Assembly: GCA_030428905.1 (NCBI GenBank)
Contig: JAUIED010000003.1
Location: 1 to 64,000 of the forward strand
Direction: 5' to 3'
Length of the DNA stretch: 64,000 bases
Source of the DNA: Gammaproteobacteria bacterium
GTDB taxonomy: Bacteria; Pseudomonadota; Gammaproteobacteria; Pseudomonadales; Azotimanducaceae
Below, piece by piece: positions 6,945-15,676 of the stretch. The position numbers and the translations under genes are program-made. Numbering within the stretch: position 1 is the stretch's first letter; each line of letters opens with the position of its first letter. The notes under the pieces were generated by a model. It made no database searches, was not told where the DNA came from, and was given only the letters and a program-made list of their open reading frames with translations.

Positions 6945-8114
6945 CACCGCTTTGGCTATGACGTTGCGCTGAATCTCGTTGGAGCCACCGTAGATCGTGT
7001 GCGCCCGGCCGAAGTTGTAGTCGCTCACCGCACGCAGCGCGAATTCCGGACCCGGCGGCGTGTCGGACTGCCCCGCAATCAACGCGGTTTCAAAGGGCAG
7101 CGCGTAGTAAGCCGCAGCTTCCACCCGCAGCAGCTCAATCGCCTGCATCATCTGTGTGCCCAGGATCTTCAGCAGCGACGCAGCGTCGCCCGGCGTACCG
7201 CCGCGGGCGAACTCTGCGAGCACCCGCGCCTCCAGGCTCTCAAGCGCATCGAGCTTCACCGCGGCGTCGTGCAGGCGGGCGCCAAAGCTCGCGTCATCAG
7301 CAAGCCGCGCACCGCTACCATCAGCCACTTCCTCGCGGGCGAGACGCTCCAGCGCCGCCAGGCTCCGTTTCGAACCCGCCACACCGGCGATGGAAGTGCG
7401 CTCGTGGCCGAGCAGGAACTTGGCGTAGGTCCAGCCCTGGTTTTCCTCGCCGATACGGTTGCCCACCGGCACGCGCACGTCGGTGAAATAAACCTCGTTG
7501 AGATGGTGCAGGCCGTCTATGGAAACGATGGGCCGTACCTCGATGCCTGGGCTTTTCATATCGATGAGCAGAAAGCTGATGCCGCGCTGCGGCTTGGCAG
7601 CACTGTCCGTGCGCACCAGACAGAAGATCCAATCCGCCTTGTGGGCGTTGGTGGTCCAGATCTTCTGTCCGTTCACCACGTAGTCATCGCCGTCGCGCAC
7701 CGCGGCGGTTTTCAGCGACGCCAGATCCGAGCCGCTGCCGGGCTCCGAGTAGCCCTGACACCACCACACGCTGCCGTCGAGTATGCCGGGCAGGTGCTGA
7801 CGCTGCTGCGCCTCGCTGCCGAACGTGTAGAGCACCGGCCCAACCATCTGCAGGCCGAACGGCATGAGCATCGGCGCACCGGCCAGCGCCAGTTCCGTAT
7901 CAAATATGTGCTGCTGGGTGAGCGTCCAGCCGGTACCGCCCTGTTCCACCGGCCAACCCGGCGCGATCCAGCCACGCTCGTAGAGCGCACGATGCCAGGC
8001 GGCGCCAATCGAACGTTCCACGCCGAAGCCCTGCAGCGCCGCCTCGCGCATATCGTCCGTAAGCGTTTCCTGGAGAAACGTCCTGACTTCTTCGCGAAAT
8101 TCCTGATCTTCCAT
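6933..8114 (-). CDS. Acyl-CoA dehydrogenase family protein
   Basis: The 393-residue flavoprotein has the standard three-part acyl-CoA dehydrogenase layout. Visible motifs are WCQGYSEPGSGSDLASLKT (flavin/substrate site, about residue 120), NGQKIWTTNAHKADW, and the C-terminal IYGGSNEIQRNVIAKAVLGL. It oxidises an acyl-CoA at the alpha-beta bond using FAD. The chain length or ring substrate is unknown. I chose ATG 8114; a GTG three codons upstream is possible. It lies beyond marR and on the opposite strand, so it could belong to the same CoA-ester pathway or to general fatty-acid oxidation. Confidence 0.9.
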   Translation of the reverse strand: MEDQEFREEVRTFLQETLTDDMREAALQGFGVERSIGAAWHRALYERGWIAPGWPVEQGGTGWTLTQQHIFDTELALAGAPMLMPFGLQMVGPVLYTFGSEAQQRQHLPGILDGSVWWCQGYSEPGSGSDLASLKTAAVRDGDDYVVNGQKIWTTNAHKADWIFCLVRTDSAAKPQRGISFLLIDMKSPGIEVRPIVSIDGLHHLNEVYFTDVRVPVGNRIGEENQGWTYAKFLLGHERTSIAGVAGSKRSLAALERLAREEVADGSGARLADDASFGARLHDAAVKLDALESLEARVLAEFARGGTPGDAASLLKILGTQMMQAIELLRVEAAAYYALPFETALIAGQSDTPPGPEFALRAVSDYNFGRAHTIYGGSNEIQRNVIAKAVLGL

Positions 8115-8254
8115 CTGTCGCACCTGCGCATGTGCCCGACATAAAGCCTGACGATGTTTTTACGAACCCACTGGTCGCCAGGATTGCCGCGACCCCTGTT
8201 TTGCCGCACCCTTCGTTTTGCGGCACCTTTGCCGATCCAAGGAGGACAATACAA

Positions 8255-8788
8255 ATGAGCAATCTACTAGAGAGCATCCTCGGTGCCCAGAGCGGTGGCG
8301 CCGTCAGCCAGATCGCCAGCCAGTTCGGTCTCGGCGAGAACCAGGTTCGCGACATCGTCGGCCAGTTGGCGCCAGCGCTCAGCCGCGGCATCAAGGAGAA
8401 TACCCGCCAGCCCGGCGGCCTGGACGCGCTGATCGGCGCGCTGCAGAAAGGCAACCACGGCCGCTACATGGACAACCCGTCGAGCCTCGGCGCTCCGGAG
8501 GCCACCAGCGACGGCAACAACATTCTCGGTCACATCCTCGGCAGCAAAGAGGTCAGCCGCGAGCTCGCCGGCCGCGCCGCGGGTAACACCGGGGTGGACA
8601 GCAGCATCATCAAGCAGATACTACCGCTCATAGCAGGTCTCGCCATGGGGGGCTTGAGCAAGCAGACGACTCAGGCACAGGGCGGCAATCAGATCAGCGA
8701 CGTGCTCGGCTCGTTTCTGGACGCCGACGGCGACGGCTCTGCTTTGGATGATCTGATCGGCATGGCCGGGAAGTTTCTCGGGCGCTGA
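8255..8788 (+). CDS. DUF937 family protein
   Basis: The 177-residue protein begins MSNLLESILGAQSGG and shows the DUF937 pattern of a helical Gln/Gly-rich bundle: SQFGLGENQVRDIVGQLAPALSRGI, ALIGALQKGNHGRYMDNP, GNNILGHILGSKEVSRELAGRAA and IKQILPLIAGLAMGGL, ending with LGSFLDADGDGSALDDLIGMAGKFLGR. A GGAGGA ribosome site lies 9 bases before ATG 8255, and the frame upstream of it has no supporting features. The DADGDGS segment looks like a short Ca-binding-type loop, as is common in this family. Its biochemical role is unknown. It sits 45 bases before the BON-LysM gene and may be co-transcribed with it. Confidence 0.85.
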   Translation: MSNLLESILGAQSGGAVSQIASQFGLGENQVRDIVGQLAPALSRGIKENTRQPGGLDALIGALQKGNHGRYMDNPSSLGAPEATSDGNNILGHILGSKEVSRELAGRAAGNTGVDSSIIKQILPLIAGLAMGGLSKQTTQAQGGNQISDVLGSFLDADGDGSALDDLIGMAGKFLGR

Positions 8789-8833
8789 TCGGCCCATCAC
8801 GACAACAAGAACGACCACACAGAGGAACGCGAC

Positions 8834-9343
8834 ATGTTCGGATCACTACTCGATTTCGCCAAAGACGTGGGCAAGAAGCTGTTTACCAGCGACGCCGAGG
8901 CAGCCATGAACATTCATGCCCACATCGAGGCCAACAATCCCGGTGTAAAAGCACTCAACGTGCTCTACGACGACGGCTGCGTCACGCTGAAAGGCTGGGC
9001 CGACAATCAGGCTGCAAAGGAAAAGTGCATCCTCATGGCCGGTAATGTCGAAGGCGTGGAACGTGTGGAGGCGGATCTGCTGGAAGTAGACGAGCCGCGT
9101 GTGGTGACGAGCGCTGCCACCGAGGAGGCACCAGCAGCAAGCGAGCCCGAAGCACCCGCGGAGTCGGAGAGCCCGGCAGAAGACACCCGCTTCTACGTAA
9201 TCCAGCGCGGCGACACGCTGTGGAAGATCGCGTCGGAAGCGTACGGCAACGGCGCCCGCTATACGGAGATCGTCGAGGCCAACCGTGAAGTGATCGAAGA
9301 CCCGGACAAAATCTACCCCGGCCAGAAGATTCGCATTCCCTAG
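8834..9343 (+). CDS. kbp: BON-LysM domain protein (Kbp/YgaU-like)
   Basis: The 169-residue protein has a BON domain (about residues 20-85, NIHAHIEANNP...VTLKGWADNQAAKEKCILMAGNVEGVERVEADL), an Ala/Glu/Pro-rich linker, and a C-terminal LysM domain (about 118-169, FYVIQRGDTLWKIASEAYGNG...IYPGQKIRIP). This is the architecture of E. coli Kbp, a cytoplasmic potassium-binding protein of about 150 residues. The linker here is longer. There is no signal peptide, consistent with a cytoplasmic protein. Its stop codon interlocks with that of the convergent VanZ-like gene in the four bases CTAG. Confidence 0.85.
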   Translation: MFGSLLDFAKDVGKKLFTSDAEAAMNIHAHIEANNPGVKALNVLYDDGCVTLKGWADNQAAKEKCILMAGNVEGVERVEADLLEVDEPRVVTSAATEEAPAASEPEAPAESESPAEDTRFYVIQRGDTLWKIASEAYGNGARYTEIVEANREVIEDPDKIYPGQKIRIP

Positions 9344-10164
9344 TTGGCAATCAACTCCACCCGCCGGAGGCTCAACCTCCGGCCCGGGTGTTCTGTGTTG
9401 GTGTAGATAAACAGGTCATTCACTGGTGTACAACGCTCAGGCAGCAGTGCACCCAGCGGCACTCTGATCTCGCTCGAACCCGACACTACCTGCAGACGCG
9501 TGTAGTGCGTGGAGCCACCATACGGCACCGTTCGGACCCCGAAAAAAAGGTCGATCGGCTCCCCGGCATCCAACACCACTTCCGCCAGTACAGCGTCAAA
9601 TCCACACCAGTCAGGTACAGGCTCCGTCAGGTGTACCCCCGGCCAACCGCTGGCGCCCATAATGAGATGGTAGCCCTGCGCATCCGCGTGCGCGGCTGTC
9701 GTCGGCTCCAGGTAGTAGAACGTTTCGGGAAACGCTGCATCCATCAACACCGGCCAACGCGCATGAGCCTCGCTTTTGGCGATTACCGCTTCCAGCATGG
9801 GCCAGCCGGCCATCAGCAGCAGTCCCACGGCGGCCACCGCAGGCAACACCCGTTTCTGTCGCCAGGCAAACCCTGCCAACAGACCGCTTGCAAGACCTAT
9901 CAGATCTCGACCGATATCAAGCGCGCTGGCTTCACGACCGGTAAAAAGCTGCACGAGCTCTGAACCGACGGCCAGCAGCATTGCGACGAGCACACCACGC
10001 CAGGTACCGAACAAAACGATCAGGCCAAGCGTCACCAACGCAAACCACGGCACGTGAAACCAGTTGTGCAGCGCCTCTGCCAGACGGGTGTTGCCGGGTA
10101 CGACGAATACCTGCTGCGCGACGATCAACCCCAGGAGCGCAAGGCCCAGACCGAGGCGCTTCAC
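9340..10164 (-). CDS. VanZ-like membrane protein with a C-terminal extracytoplasmic domain
   Basis: The protein has 274 residues. The N-terminal 125 residues carry about four membrane spans and the VanZ-like signature AVGSELVQLFTGREASALDIGRDLIG. The C-terminal 140 residues are a soluble domain of unknown type, starting after AVIAKSEAHARWPVL and containing FETFYYLEP-like aromatic segments. It is the last gene of a three-gene operon after two GT4 glycosyltransferases and overlaps the second one by four bases (ATGA). A role in cell-envelope polysaccharide work is inferred from the neighbours. Confidence 0.7.
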   Translation of the reverse strand: MKRLGLGLALLGLIVAQQVFVVPGNTRLAEALHNWFHVPWFALVTLGLIVLFGTWRGVLVAMLLAVGSELVQLFTGREASALDIGRDLIGLASGLLAGFAWRQKRVLPAVAAVGLLLMAGWPMLEAVIAKSEAHARWPVLMDAAFPETFYYLEPTTAAHADAQGYHLIMGASGWPGVHLTEPVPDWCGFDAVLAEVVLDAGEPIDLFFGVRTVPYGGSTHYTRLQVVSGSSEIRVPLGALLPERCTPVNDLFIYTNTEHPGRRLSLRRVELIAN

Positions 10165-11270
10165 AGGATTTCTTGATAGAACTCGAGGGTGCGACGCGCC
10201 ACCTCACGCGGGTGAAAGCGGCGCTCGGCGATGCGCCGGGATTCGGCGCCGAGCTCCGCCGAGCGAGCGAGGCTACGCTCCAGGGCGCCAGCGATATCCT
10301 GTGCATCGAACGGATTCACGAGATAGCCAGAGGCGCCATGATCGATCATGTAAGGCATACCGCAGCGGTTGGAGCTCACCACTGGCAGGCGCATGGCCAT
10401 GGCTTCCTCGATGCCCATCGGCGAATTTTCCTCCAGCGACACGAGGGCAAACGCGGATGCACACTGCAGCTCTTCGAGCACCTGGGTGGAAGGAATGGAA
10501 CCGAGCAGATGAACGTGGTCGCCAAGCCCTGCCCGTTCGATCAGTCGTTTGAGCGCGTCTCCGTATCCGGCTTCGACCACCGGGCCCGCAAGACGCAGCT
10601 GCACGTCCACGCCGCGGCCGCGTAATACCTCTACTGCACGCACGAGCATCTGCGTGTTCTTGCGCTGGGAAATCACGGCGGCGCTGAACACGCGGCCGGG
10701 CTGCGGCTGCCCCGGCGTTTCAAAAAACCGCTCCGCAATCGGGTTGTCGATATCTCGGATCACCGCGGTGGAAAACTGTGAAACACGCTCACGCACGTAC
10801 GGACTGATGGATACGATATTCGGCTGGTCCGCCCAGGCGGCTGTTTCCACCCGCTTCCACAGCCAGGCGCGCAACCGGGCAAAGCGGGAATCGGACAGCA
10901 ACGTATCGCCGTAGATGAAACCGTGCACGGTGAACACCCGCGGAATCCGCAGGCCCTGCACCATGATGCCGTAGGTGTCGTGGGCATGGACCAGGTCCGG
11001 CGCAAGTGACTTAACATGGTGTCTCACGAGCCGGCGCCCTGCACCGCGCGCCACGCCGAGCATGGACCCAGCGGGTCGCGGCAGGCGATGCACGGTGGCG
11101 CCATGCCACTCCTCGGTCGCCCGATGCCCTTCATCGTCCAGCGTGACGATGTGCAGCTCCACGTGCTCGCTCATCGCAAGAGCGCGCGCCAGGTTTACGC
11201 TCACCGCTTCCACCCCACCCACCGGGCGATCTGCATCACGGGGAAACTGCGTGACCATGGCCACCTTCAT
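10161..11270 (-). CDS. Glycosyltransferase family 4 protein
   Basis: The 369-residue enzyme has the GT-B fold of retaining GT4 transferases. The N-terminal part carries MVTQFPRDADRPVGGVEAVSVNLARAL (glycine loop) and VHAHDTYGIMVQG. The C-terminal nucleotide-sugar domain carries the EEN-SPMGIEEAMAMRLPVVSSNRCG segment with the E-x7-E motif. It probably transfers a sugar from an activated donor to a lipid- or saccharide-linked acceptor at the inner membrane. It overlaps both flanking genes by four bases (ATGA), so all three are probably made together. Donor and acceptor are unknown. Confidence 0.88.
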   Translation of the reverse strand: MKVAMVTQFPRDADRPVGGVEAVSVNLARALAMSEHVELHIVTLDDEGHRATEEWHGATVHRLPRPAGSMLGVARGAGRRLVRHHVKSLAPDLVHAHDTYGIMVQGLRIPRVFTVHGFIYGDTLLSDSRFARLRAWLWKRVETAAWADQPNIVSISPYVRERVSQFSTAVIRDIDNPIAERFFETPGQPQPGRVFSAAVISQRKNTQMLVRAVEVLRGRGVDVQLRLAGPVVEAGYGDALKRLIERAGLGDHVHLLGSIPSTQVLEELQCASAFALVSLEENSPMGIEEAMAMRLPVVSSNRCGMPYMIDHGASGYLVNPFDAQDIAGALERSLARSAELGAESRRIAERRFHPREVARRTLEFYQEIL

Positions 11271-12388
11271 CGCAGTACAGCCTGAAATGCGGACTCGAAA
11301 GCTTGCATGGCGGTATCGACGGCATGGTTGCCCTGGAAATAGGTATGGGCCCGCTGGCTCGCCGCGTCGAGCGCGTCTGGCGCTGCGCAGTAGGCGTGTA
11401 TGCCTTCGGCAAGGCCATGGTCATCGCAAGCGACCTTACCAAGACCGAGCTCGCGGATGAGACCGTCCGGATCAACCGTGCTCAGCACCGGCCGGGCGTG
11501 GGCCCAGCTTTCGAGGAAGGTATTTGGGAAACCCTCGTAGTCAGACGTGCACAACAGCATCCAGCATTTACGCAGCAGCGGCGCCACCTGCTCGGCCGAC
11601 AGACGGCCGTGCATGGTGACGTTGGCCATATCGTTACCGAGGCGCATCATCTCCCGGGCATAGTCCGGGTCCTGATCTTCGCCGCCGACCACATCGAACA
11701 GCACTTCCGGCAGGCGAGCAGCCACCGCAAACAGGCGCTGCAGGTTCTTCACTGGTGCAAGCCTGCCTACCCACAGCACCCGCGGCCTTGCGCCACGCTT
11801 CGCAAGCAAGCCATCCAGATCGAGCCCCTCTGGCGCAGGGCACGGCATTTTGCAGACCTGGCTATCCAGCCCAAAGCCCGTCGCAAGCGCGTGCTTCTGG
11901 GCGCGGGTTTGCACCAGGATCGCGTCTGCATGACGCAGGCCGTAGGTATAAAGTGTTCGCTCTCTGAAGCTCGGCAGGATGGGCAACGCCGGATCGCACT
12001 CGGGATCGCTCGCCACTGAGAAAACGAACCTGCGATCGTGTCTGCGCGCCCAGAGCGCCACCTGGCCCGTAATCGCTTCGGCACAGTTGTGGAAGTACAC
12101 GTCTGCATCGGCCCGCGCCATGGCACGCCGCAGGGACGTCCAGCGGGGGACCAGGAAGCGCAAACCCGGCAAACCTTCCTCGCGGCGGCAGATCTTGAGG
12201 ATGCGCACGCCGCCGACGTCCTCGTCTGCAGCGCCACCGTGCGTCCAGGTCAGCACGCTGGTCGGATGCCCTGCGTCTACCAGCCAACGGGCCATGATCG
12301 CCGTCTGGCGCTCAACGCCGCCGATATGCAGATTCGAATCGTTCACAAGCGCCCCGTAGGCGTTGTGCGCGACGATGCAGACCTTCAC
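11267..12388 (-). CDS. Glycosyltransferase family 4 protein
   Basis: The 373-residue GT-B enzyme starts VKVCIVAHNAYGAL with IGGVERQTAIMARWL as glycine-rich N-terminal motif. The C-terminal half has RVLWVGRLAPVKNLQRLF and the E-x7-E type segment DYEGFPNTFLESWAHARPVLS. I chose GTG 12388, because AGGAAAGG sits seven bases upstream; a TTG at 12412 is the alternative. It is the first gene of the glycosyltransferase operon. It is distinct enough from the next gene that the two probably add different sugars. Confidence 0.87.
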   Translation of the reverse strand: MKVCIVAHNAYGALVNDSNLHIGGVERQTAIMARWLVDAGHPTSVLTWTHGGAADEDVGGVRILKICRREEGLPGLRFLVPRWTSLRRAMARADADVYFHNCAEAITGQVALWARRHDRRFVFSVASDPECDPALPILPSFRERTLYTYGLRHADAILVQTRAQKHALATGFGLDSQVCKMPCPAPEGLDLDGLLAKRGARPRVLWVGRLAPVKNLQRLFAVAARLPEVLFDVVGGEDQDPDYAREMMRLGNDMANVTMHGRLSAEQVAPLLRKCWMLLCTSDYEGFPNTFLESWAHARPVLSTVDPDGLIRELGLGKVACDDHGLAEGIHAYCAAPDALDAASQRAHTYFQGNHAVDTAMQAFESAFQAVLR

Positions 12389-12455
12389 CGGCCATCCTTT
12401 CCTCAGTGACAACCCATCATGTTAGCGGCAACCTGAGGCGTGTTTGCCAACTACG

Positions 12456-13883
12456 TCACAGGCGCTCGTAGACATTGCTGTGGCGCAGCACGCCAGTCAC
12501 ATTCCCCTTCGCATCCCGCTGAAAAACCCAGGCCTCACGGCGCTCTCCGTCGTCGGTCACGCGTACGAAGGCATCGCCTTCGACATGCTGCAGCTTGACG
12601 AGGTTGTCCATGTCGTCGCTGGGCAGCGCCACGCCAACGAGCCTTGCCCCCCATGGCCGCAGAGCGATCTCGCCGCCCCAGATACGCGAGCCGTAGTTGC
12701 CGGCGTAGGTGTCCAACGGAACCGACGCCTCGTCAATCGGCTGCTCAAGCTTCTGCAGCGCACCACCGACGGTCTTGAGAAGGTTTACACCAATGGTGTC
12801 CGCTGGCCCATCGGCCGCGTTGGTGAGCACCACCGCTGCGAGCTTGTGTTTTGGCACCATGAGGAGGCTTGTGATGTACCCGGGGCAGCCGCCGCCGTGG
12901 CCGACCACGGTCTGGCCATCAGCATTGTCGATGGCGAAGCCCAGGCCCCAGGTAACCTTCCAATCGGGATCCACCCAGGCCACCTGCTGCATTTCCGCAA
13001 GCGTTTCTTTCGACAGCACCGATTGCTCGGAACCTGCCAGCACCCGGAACTGCCAGCTGGCAAATCGCGCCAGATCGTTGACCGAGCTGGTGAACCCGGC
13101 GGCGGGTGCGATGCCTCGCGTATCGAACGGCGGCAGGGGCTTGCGGCCGCCCGTGCGCAGCTTGCCGCGGTAGCCCACCGCCATGCGGTTGCCGTGCAGA
13201 TCCTTGGGGAAGAAAGTACGCGTGTCGGCCATGCCGAGCGGATCGAGGATGTGCTGCCGAACATACGCATCAAACGGCTGCCCCGAGCGCGCCTCTACAA
13301 TCTCACCAGCGAGCGCAAGGCCGAGGTTCGAGTACTGAAACAACGTCGCGTACGGATACAGCATCTCCTGCTGCCCGAGACGCTCGCGCAGCGCCTCGCG
13401 CGTGGGAAAAGGGTGGTCCTCACCCAGCCAGTACGGAAAGTCGGACTCCCGCGGCAGGCCCGCTGAGTGGGTCAGCAGCCCTTTGATGCGCACCGGCCCA
13501 CCGCCCACGTCGCCAGGCTGGATGTCGAACCAGGGCAGGTGATCAGCGACCGGGTCCCTCAAGCTCAGTTTGCCCGCGTCCCGCTGCTGCATGACGCCTA
13601 TGCTCGTGAAGAGCTTGCTGATACTGCAGATGCTGTAGATCGTATCTGCATCCGCTGCCACCTTCCGGCGCACATTCGCGTACCCGTAGCCTTTGCTGAA
13701 CACGACCTCCTGGTCGACCACAAAGCCCACAGAAATTCCCGGAACGTCCTCAAAGGCCTGTACCGATTCGATCCACGCATCGACGAGTGCCAACGCGCCG
13801 CGCACCTGCGGATGCGCGCCAACGCCTGCCAGAACCGAACCGCTGGCAACCAGCATCAACACCAATACACAAACACGTCTCAT
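12456..13883 (-). CDS. Exported serine hydrolase, beta-lactamase/penicillin-binding-like family
   Basis: The 475-residue protein begins with a signal peptide (VCVLVLMLVASGSVLAGV). The class C-type catalytic motifs are visible: SICSISKLFT (S-x2-K) about residue 84, FQYSNLGLALAG (Y-x-N) about residue 185, and VVGHGGGCPGY (HGG, replacing the KTG box) about residue 325. The last 130 residues are a separate C-terminal domain. Such enzymes act in the periplasm as peptidases or esterases, and the true substrate is seldom known. GGAGG precedes ATG 13883. Antibiotic resistance should not be inferred. Confidence 0.88.
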   Translation of the reverse strand: MRRVCVLVLMLVASGSVLAGVGAHPQVRGALALVDAWIESVQAFEDVPGISVGFVVDQEVVFSKGYGYANVRRKVAADADTIYSICSISKLFTSIGVMQQRDAGKLSLRDPVADHLPWFDIQPGDVGGGPVRIKGLLTHSAGLPRESDFPYWLGEDHPFPTREALRERLGQQEMLYPYATLFQYSNLGLALAGEIVEARSGQPFDAYVRQHILDPLGMADTRTFFPKDLHGNRMAVGYRGKLRTGGRKPLPPFDTRGIAPAAGFTSSVNDLARFASWQFRVLAGSEQSVLSKETLAEMQQVAWVDPDWKVTWGLGFAIDNADGQTVVGHGGGCPGYITSLLMVPKHKLAAVVLTNAADGPADTIGVNLLKTVGGALQKLEQPIDEASVPLDTYAGNYGSRIWGGEIALRPWGARLVGVALPSDDMDNLVKLQHVEGDAFVRVTDDGERREAWVFQRDAKGNVTGVLRHSNVYERL

Positions 13884-13903
13884 CACTTCCTCCCCGTTGT
13901 CCT

Positions 13904-14794
13904 TCAGACCGACTCCAGATCTTCGAGCCGCTTTGGCCAGTTGTCCTTGAGCAGACGCGACAGTGAGCGATCAGCCAGCAGACGGCCACCGGTCTGGCAC
14001 CCCGCACAGTAGTTGGCTTCGTTCTCCGCATACACGATACGCTGAACCGGCGCGCCGCACACAGGGCACGGCTGGCGGTACTTACCGTGCACCGCCATTT
14101 CTTCATGGAAAGCGGTGACTTTGGCAGGCCACTTTCCGGCCGCCTTGTCGCGTAACAAGGACGTCCAATGCCGCAAAACGTCGATGGTCGCGGCATGCAG
14201 CCGCGAAATCTCCTCATCCTGCATGTCCCGCGGACGTTTGAAGGGCGACAAGCCCGCCTGCAGCAGAATCTCGTCCGAGTACGCGTTGCCGATGCCGGCA
14301 AACACGCGCTGGTCGGTGAGCGCCCGCTTGAGCGTGTGGTTCGCACCCCGCAGCCGCTCGGTAAAGACAGCGAGGTCCACATCCAGTACCTCGAGGCCGC
14401 CAGGATCGAGCGCTGCGAGATCAGCCGCGCCCTGCACCAGCCGTATGGACGCACGCTTTTTCTTGCTGGCCTCCGTGAAGATCACCGAGCCGGTGGAAAA
14501 GTCGAACGCAGCCAGCACGTTACGCCTGGGTAGCGGCTTCACCACATTCGACCACTGCAGCCGCCCGGAGATCATCAGATGCACGACGATGAATGCGTCA
14601 CCTTCGAGGTCGCAAACCAGTTGCTTGGCAATGCGTCGAAAGCCGACCACGGTTCTGCCTTTGAGATCATCGATGCTAGGGGTAACCGTGCGCAGAACGA
14701 AGGGGCTCGCCAGTCGAATGTCGGTCAGCACGGCGCCGCGCAGCCGCGCCTGCAGGTGCTCGAGGTAGATGGTCAGATCCGGCAGTTCCGGCAT
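13904..14794 (-). CDS. Formamidopyrimidine/Nei-family DNA glycosylase
   Basis: The 296-residue protein starts M-PELPDLT, giving the catalytic N-terminal Pro2 and Glu3 of Fpg/Nei enzymes. It has the helix-two-turn-helix region RVFAGIGNAYSDEILLQAGLSPFKRP and a C-terminal zinc finger with CPVCG...YCAGCQTGGR (C-x2-C...C-x2-C). It would excise oxidised bases and nick the strand. The N-terminal sequence after PELPD departs from classical MutM, so it may be one of the diverged Fpg/Nei groups and the base preference is uncertain. It lies 20 bases upstream of the serine hydrolase gene on the same strand. Confidence 0.88.
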   Translation of the reverse strand: MPELPDLTIYLEHLQARLRGAVLTDIRLASPFVLRTVTPSIDDLKGRTVVGFRRIAKQLVCDLEGDAFIVVHLMISGRLQWSNVVKPLPRRNVLAAFDFSTGSVIFTEASKKKRASIRLVQGAADLAALDPGGLEVLDVDLAVFTERLRGANHTLKRALTDQRVFAGIGNAYSDEILLQAGLSPFKRPRDMQDEEISRLHAATIDVLRHWTSLLRDKAAGKWPAKVTAFHEEMAVHGKYRQPCPVCGAPVQRIVYAENEANYCAGCQTGGRLLADRSLSRLLKDNWPKRLEDLESV

Positions 14795-14828
14795 GACGCG
14801 GCCCAGTGCCTGTGCAGGGCAACTCTAA

Positions 14829-14969
14829 CAGGGTGCTGAAAAAGTACTTCCTGTACTTTTTCAGCGACCGCGGGCTGTCGCCCGCTCACGCCGAATCAAG
14901 CACTTACGCGCTTGGTTCGCGGCCCGTCCGTCCCTGGCCGGGATACCAGGCTGCTTTTTCAGCAGCCTG
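14829..14969. mobile_element. 141-bp MITE-like element with 16-bp terminal inverted repeats and CTAA target duplication
   Basis: The left end reads CAGGGTGCTGAAAAAG (14829-14844). The right end, in reverse complement, reads CAGGCTGCTGAAAAAG (14954-14969), a 15 of 16 match. CTAA lies directly outside both ends (14825-14828 and 14970-14973), as expected for a target-site duplication. The interior has no gene and folds strongly: a 13-bp stem at 14835-14865 with a five-base loop, and a 9-bp stem at 14947-14969. It is a non-autonomous element or a REP-like repeat. As a side effect it could end transcription between the two flanking minus-strand genes. Confidence 0.7.
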
Positions 14970-15618
14970 CTAACCCATTCCCGGGCAGCGTCGATGCCAC
15001 CAGATAGCGGCGCCGCCAGTCGGGCACGCCGAGGGCATCCGCCGGCATACCCACCCCCCGCACTACTGCCGCCAACAGGGGTTGGCCACCGTCGAGTACG
15101 AATAGCGGCGCACCGGATGCCATGGCACGCGCATCGCAACTGGCCAGCAGCAACGCGGATGGCAAGCGGCGGTAACGGCAGCGTTCGATACGCCTGGCGG
15201 TCCCTGCCGCAACGTCCGCATGAAAGCCAACGAGCAGCGCAGCACCACTGGCTTGCGCCGCACCACATCGCCAGGCGGGTGCGGCAACCTTCCCTTCGCA
15301 CCTCACCCGTAGGAGCGCTGCGTCGATGGCAGCAAGGCGATGTACCGATCGCACCGCACACCGCTCAGCGAGGGAGGCGCCAACGGAAAACGTGAAGCGC
15401 TCGGGTGCACCCCGGAGCACACCATCGTCGAAGAACAGATGCGCAGCGGTGAGGACCGTGTCCTGGGCGATCAGGGTACCGGTGCCGGAACCGCCGGGAT
15501 AAGGAGAAGTGATGCGGCCAACAGCTGCGTACTCCTCCTGCTCCCATGGCTCGAGCACCCTTCGTTCCGCGGCAGCAGCGAAACTCACAAAGACAAGAAC
15601 AAAGAAAATCCAACGCAT
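14959..15618 (-). CDS. Exported trypsin-like serine protease, 3' end supplied by the MITE
   Basis: The 219-residue protein has a signal peptide (MRWIFFVLVFVSFAAAAE) and a trypsin-like fold. The triad is visible as VLTAAHLFF (His), AAIDAALLRV (Asp) and CDARAMASGAPLFV (Ser in the SGxP context; the usual GxSG first Gly is Ala-Met-Ala here). Four Cys suggest disulphides. ATG 15618 fits the signal peptide. The last four residues, LAGC, and the TGA stop lie in the MITE end and its target duplication, so insertion probably replaced the original terminus. Activity is likely but unproven. Confidence 0.78.
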   Translation of the reverse strand: MRWIFFVLVFVSFAAAAERRVLEPWEQEEYAAVGRITSPYPGGSGTGTLIAQDTVLTAAHLFFDDGVLRGAPERFTFSVGASLAERCAVRSVHRLAAIDAALLRVRCEGKVAAPAWRCGAAQASGAALLVGFHADVAAGTARRIERCRYRRLPSALLLASCDARAMASGAPLFVLDGGQPLLAAVVRGVGMPADALGVPDWRRRYLVASTLPGNGLAGC

Positions 15619-15676
15619 GGGTCGAATGTGCGCCACCCGCCACAACGGGCAAAGCCCGCCAGCCGATTACGCACGC

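Noticed and set aside
12456-13883. Possible beta-lactamase resistance gene
   Set aside because: The motifs are those of the broad serine hydrolase family (S-x2-K, Y-x-N, HGG); a large C-terminal domain and the HGG in place of KTG do not support a resistance claim.
14829-14969. Considered as a plain terminator hairpin
   Set aside because: Two separate stems, matched terminal repeats and a CTAA duplication fit a mobile repeat better, although it may terminate transcription incidentally.
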